Shown here in pieces: positions 1 through 8,022 of a stretch of 10,945 bases of DNA. The stretch is taken from positions 1 to 10,945 of the forward strand of contig CAYQJO010000151.1 in NCBI GenBank assembly GCA_964417785.1, written 5' to 3'. Position 1 is the stretch's first letter. The number at the start of each line of letters is the position of its first letter. Under the pieces are notes generated by a model. That model was not told where the DNA came from and ran no database searches. It was given only the letters and a program-made list of their open reading frames with translations. A program made the position numbers and the translations under genes. Source of the stretch: DAOTUL01 sp034437435. GTDB lineage: Bacteria > Chloroflexota > Anaerolineae > Aggregatilineales > Phototrophicaceae.

Positions 1-437
1 AGGACCAACCGCACCAGCACCAGCACGATCATGATCCCGCGCATGCGGTAGAACACTATCGCGCTCCAACGGGTGCGCACCGCCAGCGCGGCACCGGAAT
101 ACGTCGCCCGCAAACTGTCCCAGGTCTGCCGCCGCATGGCATCACCGATGGTGCTGACGGCGATGAGAAACACGGCAATCTGCAAAATGGACTGCAAGAT
201 AAACGTCGGCCAGAACAGGAACTCCGTCAGCATTTGCGAAAACGGCTGCTCGAAAGGGTTGCGCACGAAGACATCGCTGGCGACGATATAACCACCGACG
301 ATAAACAACCACAGCACCATCGCCACGAAGATCAAACGCCCCCAACGACCACTCCGGTTGTTGACGCTGCTGGTGCGCAAATAGCGCAGCATGGGATGAT
401 TGGGTAGCATCCAGGAAGGGAACAGTCGTTTTATCAT
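1..437 (-). CDS. Multi-pass membrane protein, possible ABC-2-type permease (partial, runs off left edge)
   Basis: An open minus-strand frame of 145 codons starts at ATG 437..435 and continues past base 1, so the C-terminus is missing. The start overlaps the TGA of the upstream helicase gene in an ATGA tetranucleotide, and an AGAGGG-like ribosome site lies about 10 bases upstream. Hydrophobic segments are visible at about residues 35-53 (LIFVAMVLWLFIVGGYIVA), 73-94 (FLFWPTFILQSILQ onward) and from about 134 to the edge. After the second segment comes a basic, tryptophan-containing stretch, RRQTWDSLRAT (102-112) followed by ALAVRTRW. This resembles the cytosolic loop of ABC-2-type permeases (E/D..R..TW..L..T), from which I infer a possible transporter subunit. 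No ATPase gene is visible inside the window, and any partner would lie to the left. The reading frame is solid; the family assignment is tentative, and a generic membrane protein is equally possible. Confidence 0.7.
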   Translation of the reverse strand, partial: MIKRLFPSWMLPNHPMLRYLRTSSVNNRSGRWGRLIFVAMVLWLFIVGGYIVASDVFVRNPFEQPFSQMLTEFLFWPTFILQSILQIAVFLIAVSTIGDAMRRQTWDSLRATYSGAALAVRTRWSAIVFYRMRGIMIVLVLVRLV

Positions 438-3400
438 CGTGTCAACGCCCTCTTGATCCGTTCAGGTAGACGGTGTGCCAATGCCGCTCGCCACTGCGAC
501 TCGGACACGGTGACGGTCTGTGTATAGCGGATGTAGTGAATGTTGACCTCCGGCACCACGCCCTCCAGTTGGGCGGCAGCCGCCTCAGCATAAATGCCGA
601 CCTGAAGATGGTAGCGCCGGGAATGGCGCTCAAATTCCTGACCTGATACCGCACTCGTCTTGTAATCTACCAGCACCCAATGTCCATCCGGCTCTTGAAA
701 CAACACGTCGATAATACCATGTATGATGTAACCATCCACACTGTAAATGAACGGCAGTTCCCGGTAAACCTGGACGGCTGTATCAATCCGCCGGAACATA
801 GGACTCTGGCGAAAGCGCCGCAGCAAACCAGCGGAACGGCGCACCGCTTCGTCCAGTTGGCCGGAGTCGGTAATCCCATGCCGCCACGCATAGCTGCGCA
901 GCATCGCGTCCTCGCCGCTCTCGGACAAACGCCAGTAACGCAATGCCTCGTGGACGATCTCACCAATCGACCGCGCCGTGACGGTCTTATGCTGATCGCT
1001 GACCGGTTCGACCTGCGCCGGTGCGTCGTGCAGAAATCGCTTCCAGTGAAACAGACGCTCGTCTTCGTTATCGGCCAACTCCATTCCGCCCAGATCGGCG
1101 ATTTGAGAGGCGGCCAGATGGTACACGGCCCCATCGAGAGGCAGCGGGAGCGGCTGCAACAACACCGGTTCAGTTGGTGGATCAGTCGGCGCGTACTCAC
1201 GATCTACAGCTTCCGGCACAGGTGTTTGCCTGTCCGGACGCTGCTGTGGTGCGTGCAGCCGGACCGTCACATCAGCATAGGGAAATTCCGCTGCGCCGTC
1301 GGGTTGCATCGCATCCAGCAGTTGACCGAGCCAGCCCCGTGAGGTCCAACCGTTGTCGTCCATCTGCGCCTGCCCGGCGATAATCACCCGGTCCTGCGCT
1401 CGTGTCATCGCCACATACAGCAGCCGCAGCCGTTCGGCAGCATCCCGCTGACCAGCCAGATCACGCGCCAGCCGGTAAGCTACCGTATCTGCCAGCGACT
1501 CGCCGTCGTAAACCCTGCACGCCAGACCCACCAGCGGATCGTGGACCAGCGGCAGTCCACCCCGATTGCTGCGTTCCCAGGACGCATCCGTCAGAACCAC
1601 CAGCGGATACTCCAACCCCTTACTGGCGTGAACCGACATCAGCGTTACCGCGCCGCTGGTCTCAACCGGTGCTTCACCCTCGCGAATCTCGCGGGCGCTC
1701 ATCTCGCGCAGATAAGCCGAAAACGCGCCCAACGTCACCTTGCCGGTCGTCTCAGCTTTTTCCAGCAGCTTCTCCACGTTACCCCGCCGCCGCGCACCGT
1801 CCGGCAGGCCGGTCAGCACCGCCAGATAGCCCGTCAGCGCCAGCGCCCGCCGCAGCAAATCAGATATGGTGACTCGGCCCGCCATCGCCTGAAGTTCATA
1901 AAGCGTGTCACGGGCAAAGCGCACTCGCCCTACTTCATCGGCAGGCAACAGATCACTCGCCTGATCCAAAGCATTCCACAGCGTCGCCGGATTGTCCTCG
2001 CTATCGCGGGTCAGCCGCAGCGCCAGCAGCGCGTCATCGCTGAGGCTGAACAAGGGCGACCGCAGCGCCGCCGCCAGCGCCAGATCATCCGCCCGGTTAT
2101 GTACGGCGCTCAGCAAATTGAGGACATCCCACACTTCCTGCCGGTTGTAATACCCGCGTCCGGCGACCGTCACATACGGAATTCCCAGTGTTTTGAGGGC
2201 ATCCTCGTAAATCTCGACCGGGTTCAACGACTGGAACAGCATCGCCACATCGCCGTATTGGATCGGGCGCGTCATGTTGGTTTCACGGTCGAACACCTGC
2301 TGCCCGCCCTCGACCATTTGCCGCAAGCGCAAACCGATCTCGTAGGCCTCCCAGTGGCGGCGGTCCTCCGCGTTGATGCGCTCATCACCGTCGTATCTGT
2401 CGATGAGGATCAACTCAAGCGCGGCGGTGGTGTCCGGCGGGTCCTGGCGATAGGCCGTCATCGGTTTGCCCAATGTCACCTGAAAATCGGCCACCGGACT
2501 CAGGTCATCGCGCATCAACAATGTATCGAACAACCGGTTAAAGCAGCCGACCAGCGGCGCATGGGTGCGGAAGGACTGCGACAGCGGCACAGCCACCCCA
2601 CCGTCGTCCTCTATGTCCCGGCGCACCCGGTTAAACACGCTGACATCGGCTCCGCGAAAGGCATAGATACTCTGCTTGGGATCACCGACCACGAACAACG
2701 AATCCGCCAGTGCGCGAACAATATCCCATTGGACCGCGTTGGTATCCTGGAATTCATCGACCAGCAGGTGCTGGAATTCACGACCCCGGTAGCGTTCGGC
2801 GACGTGCGGATACTGGCGCAGCAGATCACGGGTGTGCGTTTCCAGATCGTCAAAATCGAGCCAGCCGTTGGACGCTTTAGCCGCCCGGTAAGCTGTCTCC
2901 ATCCGCTCGATCAACGCCGCCCACCATTGCAGCAACTCGGCGGCCCTGGCATCCAGTTCCGATGGCGGTTCACCAACGGTTTTGATGATGTCCCCGGCGG
3001 CCTCACGCAGGAGCTTTAGCTGCGATTTGGCCTCCGCCAGAGCCTCCGCGCTGCCCCATCTGGATTTACTACCCACATTGAGCTTCACCTCGGCAAAGAC
3101 CTTGAGCGCCTCCAGGCAGGTCGGTGCAGCGCCATCGGCCAGCAGGTTGAGCGCGTCCAGGCAGTTTTGCCAGTGCGTACCCAACTTATCCTCGGCGGGA
3201 GGTTGGCTGGTGCCGACTTCATCGACCAGCCGCAAGAACGACTCGCGGCCCGCCTGCATACTGTCTTCCCACAACGACCGCCAGTATGCCAGCAGATCGT
3301 CCGGCAGTGCCGTCGGCAGCATCGGCCCGGCCAGCACAGCCCGTAAATTGAGTAGATCGTATTCGACGACGAGTTCCAGCGCCGGGTCGTTTTCTGCGAC

Positions 3401-3805
3401 CAGATCGGTCAGCACCGCCTCGATCACATCGTCGCGCAGAATGGCCGCCTCGACCTCATCCAATACGGTAAAGGCCGGGTCGATCCCGGCTTCGGCGGCG
3501 TTGGCCCGCAGCAGTGCCGCACACATCCCATGAATGGTGTCGATGCGCATGGTGTCGATCTGCGCCAGCCGCTCCGGTGCGCGGGTTTCCAGTTCCCGGC
3601 GCACCCGGTCACGCATCTCTTCAGCGGCCTTGCGCGTGAAAGTAATCGCTACCAGCGCCCCCAGCGGCCAATCGGGATGAGCGTCCAGCAGCGCCAGATA
3701 CCGCTCCACCAGCACCCGCGTCTTGCCCGATCCGGCCCCGGCGAAGACGATCACATCGCGGTTGAGCGTGTAAATCGCCTGCTGCTGTTCGTCGGTGAAG
3801 TTCAT
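434..3805 (-). CDS. addA: AddA/RecB-like UvrD-family helicase-nuclease
   Basis: 1123 residues; superfamily 1A 3'-5' DNA helicase fused to a C-terminal PD-(D/E)XK nuclease, the catalytic subunit of an AddAB-type complex that unwinds and trims double-strand ends for RecA-dependent repair. All helicase motifs are readable: Q-motif region near 5-11, Walker A GAGSGKT 23-29, motif Ia ITFTRKAAEEM 54-64, IDTIHGMC 88-95, Walker B DEFQDT 350-355, motif III GDPKQSIYAFRGA 374-386, motif IV LSQSFRT 408-414, motif V VTLMSVHASKGLEYP 720-734, motif VI LLYVAMTRA 795-803. The nuclease domain has its His in GEIVHEAL (H952), Asp in GIIDVLF (D1033), D1047-Y-K1049, and the Q1068..Y1072 motif, so both activities look intact. 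Length is slightly below the roughly 1230 residues known for Bacillus AddA. ATG 3805 overlaps the preceding TGA (ATGA) with no strong ribosome site, implying coupled translation. The next gene also begins in an ATGA overlap. The strength of the nuclease domain and the adjacent AddB-like gene favour AddA over plain UvrD/PcrA. Confidence 0.95.
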   Translation of the reverse strand: MNFTDEQQQAIYTLNRDVIVFAGAGSGKTRVLVERYLALLDAHPDWPLGALVAITFTRKAAEEMRDRVRRELETRAPERLAQIDTMRIDTIHGMCAALLRANAAEAGIDPAFTVLDEVEAAILRDDVIEAVLTDLVAENDPALELVVEYDLLNLRAVLAGPMLPTALPDDLLAYWRSLWEDSMQAGRESFLRLVDEVGTSQPPAEDKLGTHWQNCLDALNLLADGAAPTCLEALKVFAEVKLNVGSKSRWGSAEALAEAKSQLKLLREAAGDIIKTVGEPPSELDARAAELLQWWAALIERMETAYRAAKASNGWLDFDDLETHTRDLLRQYPHVAERYRGREFQHLLVDEFQDTNAVQWDIVRALADSLFVVGDPKQSIYAFRGADVSVFNRVRRDIEDDGGVAVPLSQSFRTHAPLVGCFNRLFDTLLMRDDLSPVADFQVTLGKPMTAYRQDPPDTTAALELILIDRYDGDERINAEDRRHWEAYEIGLRLRQMVEGGQQVFDRETNMTRPIQYGDVAMLFQSLNPVEIYEDALKTLGIPYVTVAGRGYYNRQEVWDVLNLLSAVHNRADDLALAAALRSPLFSLSDDALLALRLTRDSEDNPATLWNALDQASDLLPADEVGRVRFARDTLYELQAMAGRVTISDLLRRALALTGYLAVLTGLPDGARRRGNVEKLLEKAETTGKVTLGAFSAYLREMSAREIREGEAPVETSGAVTLMSVHASKGLEYPLVVLTDASWERSNRGGLPLVHDPLVGLACRVYDGESLADTVAYRLARDLAGQRDAAERLRLLYVAMTRAQDRVIIAGQAQMDDNGWTSRGWLGQLLDAMQPDGAAEFPYADVTVRLHAPQQRPDRQTPVPEAVDREYAPTDPPTEPVLLQPLPLPLDGAVYHLAASQIADLGGMELADNEDERLFHWKRFLHDAPAQVEPVSDQHKTVTARSIGEIVHEALRYWRLSESGEDAMLRSYAWRHGITDSGQLDEAVRRSAGLLRRFRQSPMFRRIDTAVQVYRELPFIYSVDGYIIHGIIDVLFQEPDGHWVLVDYKTSAVSGQEFERHSRRYHLQVGIYAEAAAAQLEGVVPEVNIHYIRYTQTVTVSESQWRAALAHRLPERIKRALTR

Positions 3806-5037
3806 GTGGCCGATCCGATGATGACTCGCTCGGCCAGGAACTTCATCAGCGGAATCTCCGGCTCCAGCAGTTCGGCAAGCTGATCGAAGCCGATGTTGCG
3901 TGCGGTACGCGATTGACGGTCCGCCGAGAACACCAGCGCGTGCCGGATGGTCATCACTGTCCGTGCCACATTGTCGATCACCGTCCCCGGTGTCAGGCGC
4001 ACCTGCAAATCCTCACCGAACAAGCGGCGGCGGCGTGTGTAATGCTCCGCACCCAGGTAGTCCTCGTACTCGCGGATGAAGGCGATCACCTCCTCTTCGC
4101 TGACGTATTTTTCCAGCACATTGCGCAGCATCTCCACATCGCCGGTCTCACCCAGATGATCCAGCACATCCTGTACCACCCGGTCCAACTGCGTCGAACT
4201 CGGTTTGAAGCGCGGATCGTTCAACCGGGCAGCCAGTTTGCGGTGCAGAATCTCGTCGCTGCTCTCCACAAAGTGCCGCTCCAATACCTGATAAAACGCC
4301 CAGAATTGCAGCACCGGCAGCCGACTCGCCATACCCAACTGGTAGAACTGGATCACGTCGATGTCGAACGCGACACGCGGCAGCGGCAGCACATTGCCTT
4401 CGATCTCCCCGCCGAACTTAAAGCCATCGTCTTCCAGACGGCGGCGAGCCGGCCATTGGCGAGCCAATCCCACTGGCAGATGCTTGAGATACGACAATTC
4501 AAACAGGCAGTAATCAATCAACTCTCCTGACGCCGCCAGCGCATCCTTGATCGTCTTCTTGCCCAGGTGATGTACCCGGATCGTCGGCGGACGGTAAAGT
4601 CCACGCCGGATGTCGCTGGGACTGCCGTTGACCGGCGCATGTGCCATCCGCTCCTGGCAGATTTCCATATAGACCGGATCGAAGCGGAAGAAGTTGGTAA
4701 ACGCCGTCGTAGCCGCCCCCACCGTCACATACGTCTCGCCCGACTGCGAATCGCCGAAGACAAATCCCATTTCCAGCGGCGGCAGATAACGCCAGCGGAT
4801 CGGATCGAGCGGCTGCACCACCTGTTCGCGGTAATCGGATGTCACCAGTCCGCACTCTTCCGGCCCGACTTCCGCTGGCATCTGGCTGTCAGCATATTCG
4901 TTGATGTCTTCCTCGGTAATCACAAAGGGGATGTCTTTGCAGCGCAGTTCGATCTGGATGTCATGGTCTTCTACAATCACAAACCCCGCCGCAGCATACT
5001 GGTCCCGTAATGCCTGTCTGGCTGAATCAAAATTCAT
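3802..5037 (-). CDS. Protein with HEPN-like C-terminal region between addB and addA
   Basis: 411 residues from ATG 5037, which has a GGAG ribosome site 8 bases upstream (5049..5046). ATG 5055 (417 residues) is an alternative: it overlaps the TGA of the AddB-like gene as ATGA, matching the other junctions of this operon. No signal peptide or membrane helix is seen. The N-terminal half (to about 235) is mixed alpha/beta and I recognise no domain in it. The C-terminal part is helical. It contains LQFWAFYQVLERHF (243-256), like the YxxLE helix of uncharacterised bacterial proteins that end in a HEPN domain, and then IRHALVFS (364-371) followed by a 25-residue linker and EIPLMKFLAERVI (394-406). 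That layout matches the Apea/HEPN-type ending IRN.LVHS...PLL.FIAE. The expected catalytic histidine is Phe370. The family call comes from remembered patterns, not a search. Tight coupling to addB and addA suggests a role with the helicase-nuclease complex, but that is inference. Confidence 0.85.
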   Translation of the reverse strand: MNFDSARQALRDQYAAAGFVIVEDHDIQIELRCKDIPFVITEEDINEYADSQMPAEVGPEECGLVTSDYREQVVQPLDPIRWRYLPPLEMGFVFGDSQSGETYVTVGAATTAFTNFFRFDPVYMEICQERMAHAPVNGSPSDIRRGLYRPPTIRVHHLGKKTIKDALAASGELIDYCLFELSYLKHLPVGLARQWPARRRLEDDGFKFGGEIEGNVLPLPRVAFDIDVIQFYQLGMASRLPVLQFWAFYQVLERHFVESSDEILHRKLAARLNDPRFKPSSTQLDRVVQDVLDHLGETGDVEMLRNVLEKYVSEEEVIAFIREYEDYLGAEHYTRRRRLFGEDLQVRLTPGTVIDNVARTVMTIRHALVFSADRQSRTARNIGFDQLAELLEPEIPLMKFLAERVIIGSAT

Positions 5038-5045
5038 TTCCATAT

Positions 5046-5049
5046 CTCC
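5046..5049 (-). promoter_or_regulatory. Ribosome binding site (GGAG) deciding the start of the HEPN-like gene
   Basis: On the minus strand TTGGAG ends 8 bases before ATG 5037 but only 2 bases before ATG 5043, and it lies inside the reading frame if ATG 5055 is used. It is the best Shine-Dalgarno match at any of the operon's internal junctions and is why I chose 5037. The competing argument is the ATGA overlap at 5055, which could work by re-initiation without a ribosome site. Confidence 0.55.
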
Positions 5050-5051
5050 AA

Positions 5052-8003
5052 TCATCTGTTCCGCACACGACATAGTTGATGGTATTCGCAGTAGCGCACA
5101 CAACGGCCCGAGTCCAGTTTGCTCGGCTCAGCGGCGAAATCGCCCGACCGTCCGGCGGCGATCTGCCGTGCCAGATGATCGCGGGCTGTATTCAAAACCG
5201 CCTCGTGGTCGGGATTATCCAGCAAAAGCGTGCCGCTGGTCTTCTGGTTGGTGATGTGCCAGAATACCCCACCGCGTACATGCTGAATAAGCTGTTCGGC
5301 GGCGGTCACATAGACCATCATCTGATAATTGCGTCCGGCTTCCAGTTCATCCAGCGAAATGCCGGTGCTGCCGCTCTTGTAATCCACGATGACGGCGGCA
5401 CCGCCGAGGAGGTCCACCCGGTCGATGAATCCTTGTAACCGGATTGGGCCGACCGACTCGCCCAGATCGAGCGTTACCGGCCTGTGTTCTCCGAACTTCA
5501 TTTCCAGCATCACCGGCACCCGCTCGCCAGGACCGAATACCTTATTCAGCGGGTTGTCGTCGCTGAAATCCAACGCCACCAGCTTTTCCAGCTTGCGCAA
5601 AATGGTGGCCTTTTCCTGCTCCCACAACGACGACTGGCGAAAACCCAACTCAACCGGTGCGGTTTCAAATACTGTCTCGGCCAACTCACCCAGGACGTTC
5701 AGGGCCAGTTCCAGATTATCCGGCACAATGGCGATGTCGTGCTGCCGGAAATAATCGTAAGTCTTTTCCAGGATGGTGTGGTTCAGGCTTCCGCGCTGCA
5801 TCACATCCATGCCGTCTTCCGGCTCCTCCCATGCTTCCAGTTTGAGCAACCGTTTGGCGAAAAAGCGGAAACCGCACACGCCATACTCGTTAAACTGGCT
5901 GGCACTCCACAAGCGCGACGGTCCCAGCTTCGCCGCGACATGCGCCAACAGCGGTTCATGGCGCAGCACCCCGCTGTAATGATCGAAACGGTTACGGCGG
6001 CGCAGTTCGATGGCCCGCCCAAACCGGATATGCTGCCAGTAAGCCGAAGCATGAATCCAGGCGTAGACACCACCTTGCGGATGATCCGCGACAGCGATGG
6101 CGACTTCTTCCAGCGAAGCGGCCTGATCTGCCGGGACAACCGCTCCCAGGTCCACCCGTTCTGGCTCCAGATCAATAAACAACGAGCGCACCATCCGCCA
6201 GAACGGACTCGGCAGCCAGGGTTGGCCGTTATCCACCGTAGGCCGCGATAGCGTGAGCGATACCTGCGCCAGACCAACCAGTTCGTAGAACAGACCGTCA
6301 TCGGCGCTGCGCTCCTGCCGCGTTTGCAGACCAATAGCCTGACGCTCACCATCCAGATAGAGCGGATCATCCGCCAGCGGTGCCGGGAATACCCCTTCGC
6401 TTAAACCCAACACAAAAACATGGTGGTGTGGCAGGCCACGTGCATTGGCGGCAGTCGTCACCAGGACACGCCCGAATCGCGCTGGCTGCATCTCAACTGT
6501 GGTGGCGGCCATATTCGCCGTGAGATCGGTGTAGAAGCGATCCCATTCCATGACCGCATCCTGGCGTACCATTCGCATCACCTCGTCGGATGCCAGCAGA
6601 CCGCGCAGCACACCTTTGAAAGCGTGCCACGCCGCCATATCGCGCACACCAAGCGCATCATCCTCCGCGTCGATCACCAGCCCACGATCCAGCGACTCGA
6701 TCCAGCGGACATACACCGGAAGGGTCGCTGAAGGCGGCGGTGTCACCTGTCGAAAGAACATCTCAAGCGCCTCGGCAACCGCTTCCTCACCGTCACGGCG
6801 CAGCGCATCCAACCACTTCGCCCGCCCGCCAGCGACGATATACGCCTGGCTGATCCGATCCAGCACCGGCGCGGTATCATCTGGCAGCCATTTAAAATAC
6901 GGTGACCACAGCACATCCAGCAGTTGACGGCGTGGAAAATCGTTCTGGTGCAGCGACAGCAGGTCGAGCAGTGCGATCATGGCCGGGTTCTCGGTCAACG
7001 GCTGCCCATAATGAAGCGCCAGCGGCAGACCATAACTCGCGCCAGTGGTCCGCATCGCCGTGTGATAGCGCGGCCAATCCCGCAGTGCGATCAAGATGTC
7101 ATCGGGCGAGGTGCCATCCAGCAGCAGCGCCTTGACCCGGCGCAGGACCGCCGCCACTTCCGCCACCGGTCCCGGCGCTTCCAGCAAAAAGACGGATTCC
7201 GCCGCAACTGGTTCCGCATCACGGCGAAAGATATGGGTCACCAGATGGCATAAATCGACGGGACGCGCACCGAAATCAGTCCGACGCACCAGCTCCACAC
7301 CAGGCATACGTGACTTAAGCCGCTCTAACGCCTGCGCCGACCGTCCCGGAGCGGTACTCAATGTGATGAGTGTATCACCGACCTGTTCGCCCATCCGCGC
7401 CAGCAAATCCGCCTGGACCGGCGTGAACTGGTCGAAGCCGTCCACCACCAGCAGCGCCACATCCTCCAACAGCGACCGGTCATTTTCCAGCGCCCGGACC
7501 GCCAGCCAGCCCAAACCCTCCACATCGACCAGATGATACTCCTGCAATATCGTCTGATACGCAGCGTAAATCCGGCTGAGGTCCCGGCCTCTTGGCGAGG
7601 TATCGGCGGCGGCGTAGTCGTCCGGCTGAAACCGGTTCTGCTTGAGTTCAAATATGAAATCACCCAGGATACGCACCAATCCCGGTGTATGAGCGATGGT
7701 GTGGAAGACCTGCAAATCCACCTGCGCCAGCACCGACCGCAGCAGTCCATAGCGAGCGGCATCACTCAACTCCTGCCAGGGGACACCGGCACGATCCAGA
7801 ACACGCTGGTACAGATGGTAGAAGTCGAAAAACTCGACATTGAACACTGGTGACCGGCCATGCTCGACCAGCCGGCTGCGAAACTGGTCTTCCTGACGCT
7901 TGCTGGCAACCAGCACCCAGACCTTGCGCAGCGGTTCGACCTGGAGCAGACGATCCAGAGCCGCATCCGTTCGGACCGGAGAGAGAAGAATCTGCTTGAA
8001 CAT
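5052..8003 (-). CDS. addB: AddB/RecC-like nuclease subunit (PD-(D/E)XK, Fe-S type)
   Basis: 983 residues from ATG 8003, preceded by GACGGGG with 6 bases of spacing; the gap to the upstream dehydrogenase stop is 19 bases. A longer frame from 8048 would run into that gene, and its extra residues look unnatural. Partner of AddA in end resection. The N-terminal helicase-like half is degenerate: no P-loop GxGKT is present near the start (ILLSPVRTDAALDRLL, 5-20), and the motif II equivalent is VVDGFDQFTPVQ (186-197). The C-terminal helicase-like part keeps TAANARGLPHHHVFVLGL (516-533) and SEGVFP. The nuclease domain has SLNHTILEK (H742), GFIDRVD (858-864), VDYKSG (873-878, D874 and K876) and YQMMVYV (Q894, Y898). 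Cys710 in FNEYGVCGFRFFAKRLLKL and a terminal Cys968/972/978 set form the expected 4Fe-4S staple. The triad spacing is C-x3-C-x5-C rather than the usual C-x2-C-x5-C. Nuclease intact; helicase motor probably dead, as in RecC. Confidence 0.92.
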   Translation of the reverse strand: MFKQILLSPVRTDAALDRLLQVEPLRKVWVLVASKRQEDQFRSRLVEHGRSPVFNVEFFDFYHLYQRVLDRAGVPWQELSDAARYGLLRSVLAQVDLQVFHTIAHTPGLVRILGDFIFELKQNRFQPDDYAAADTSPRGRDLSRIYAAYQTILQEYHLVDVEGLGWLAVRALENDRSLLEDVALLVVDGFDQFTPVQADLLARMGEQVGDTLITLSTAPGRSAQALERLKSRMPGVELVRRTDFGARPVDLCHLVTHIFRRDAEPVAAESVFLLEAPGPVAEVAAVLRRVKALLLDGTSPDDILIALRDWPRYHTAMRTTGASYGLPLALHYGQPLTENPAMIALLDLLSLHQNDFPRRQLLDVLWSPYFKWLPDDTAPVLDRISQAYIVAGGRAKWLDALRRDGEEAVAEALEMFFRQVTPPPSATLPVYVRWIESLDRGLVIDAEDDALGVRDMAAWHAFKGVLRGLLASDEVMRMVRQDAVMEWDRFYTDLTANMAATTVEMQPARFGRVLVTTAANARGLPHHHVFVLGLSEGVFPAPLADDPLYLDGERQAIGLQTRQERSADDGLFYELVGLAQVSLTLSRPTVDNGQPWLPSPFWRMVRSLFIDLEPERVDLGAVVPADQAASLEEVAIAVADHPQGGVYAWIHASAYWQHIRFGRAIELRRRNRFDHYSGVLRHEPLLAHVAAKLGPSRLWSASQFNEYGVCGFRFFAKRLLKLEAWEEPEDGMDVMQRGSLNHTILEKTYDYFRQHDIAIVPDNLELALNVLGELAETVFETAPVELGFRQSSLWEQEKATILRKLEKLVALDFSDDNPLNKVFGPGERVPVMLEMKFGEHRPVTLDLGESVGPIRLQGFIDRVDLLGGAAVIVDYKSGSTGISLDELEAGRNYQMMVYVTAAEQLIQHVRGGVFWHITNQKTSGTLLLDNPDHEAVLNTARDHLARQIAAGRSGDFAAEPSKLDSGRCVRYCEYHQLCRVRNR

Positions 8004-8022
8004 TACAAACCCCGTCAATCTA

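Noticed and set aside
142..345. Short minus-strand frame (67 codons) near the left edge
   Set aside because: A different minus-strand frame here is open for 145 codons, hydrophobic, and begins in an ATGA overlap; the short one is its shadow.
680..1342. Plus-strand open frame (220 codons) opposite the AddA nuclease domain
   Set aside because: The minus strand here encodes intact PD-(D/E)XK motifs; the plus-strand product has no recognisable feature.
1541..3019. Long plus-strand open frame (492 codons) opposite the helicase gene
   Set aside because: It is antisense to conserved AddA motifs, its product is rich in Arg, Gln and His with no domain, and there is no ribosome site. It is a by-product of GC-rich codon use on the other strand.
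5056..5103. Upstream extension of the HEPN-like gene to 5103
   Set aside because: It would overlap the essential terminal Cys residues of the AddB-like gene by about 50 bases and has no ribosome site.
5484..6251. Plus-strand open frame (255 codons) opposite the AddB-like gene
   Set aside because: It is antisense to the nuclease and Fe-S region, with a low-information composition and no start signal.
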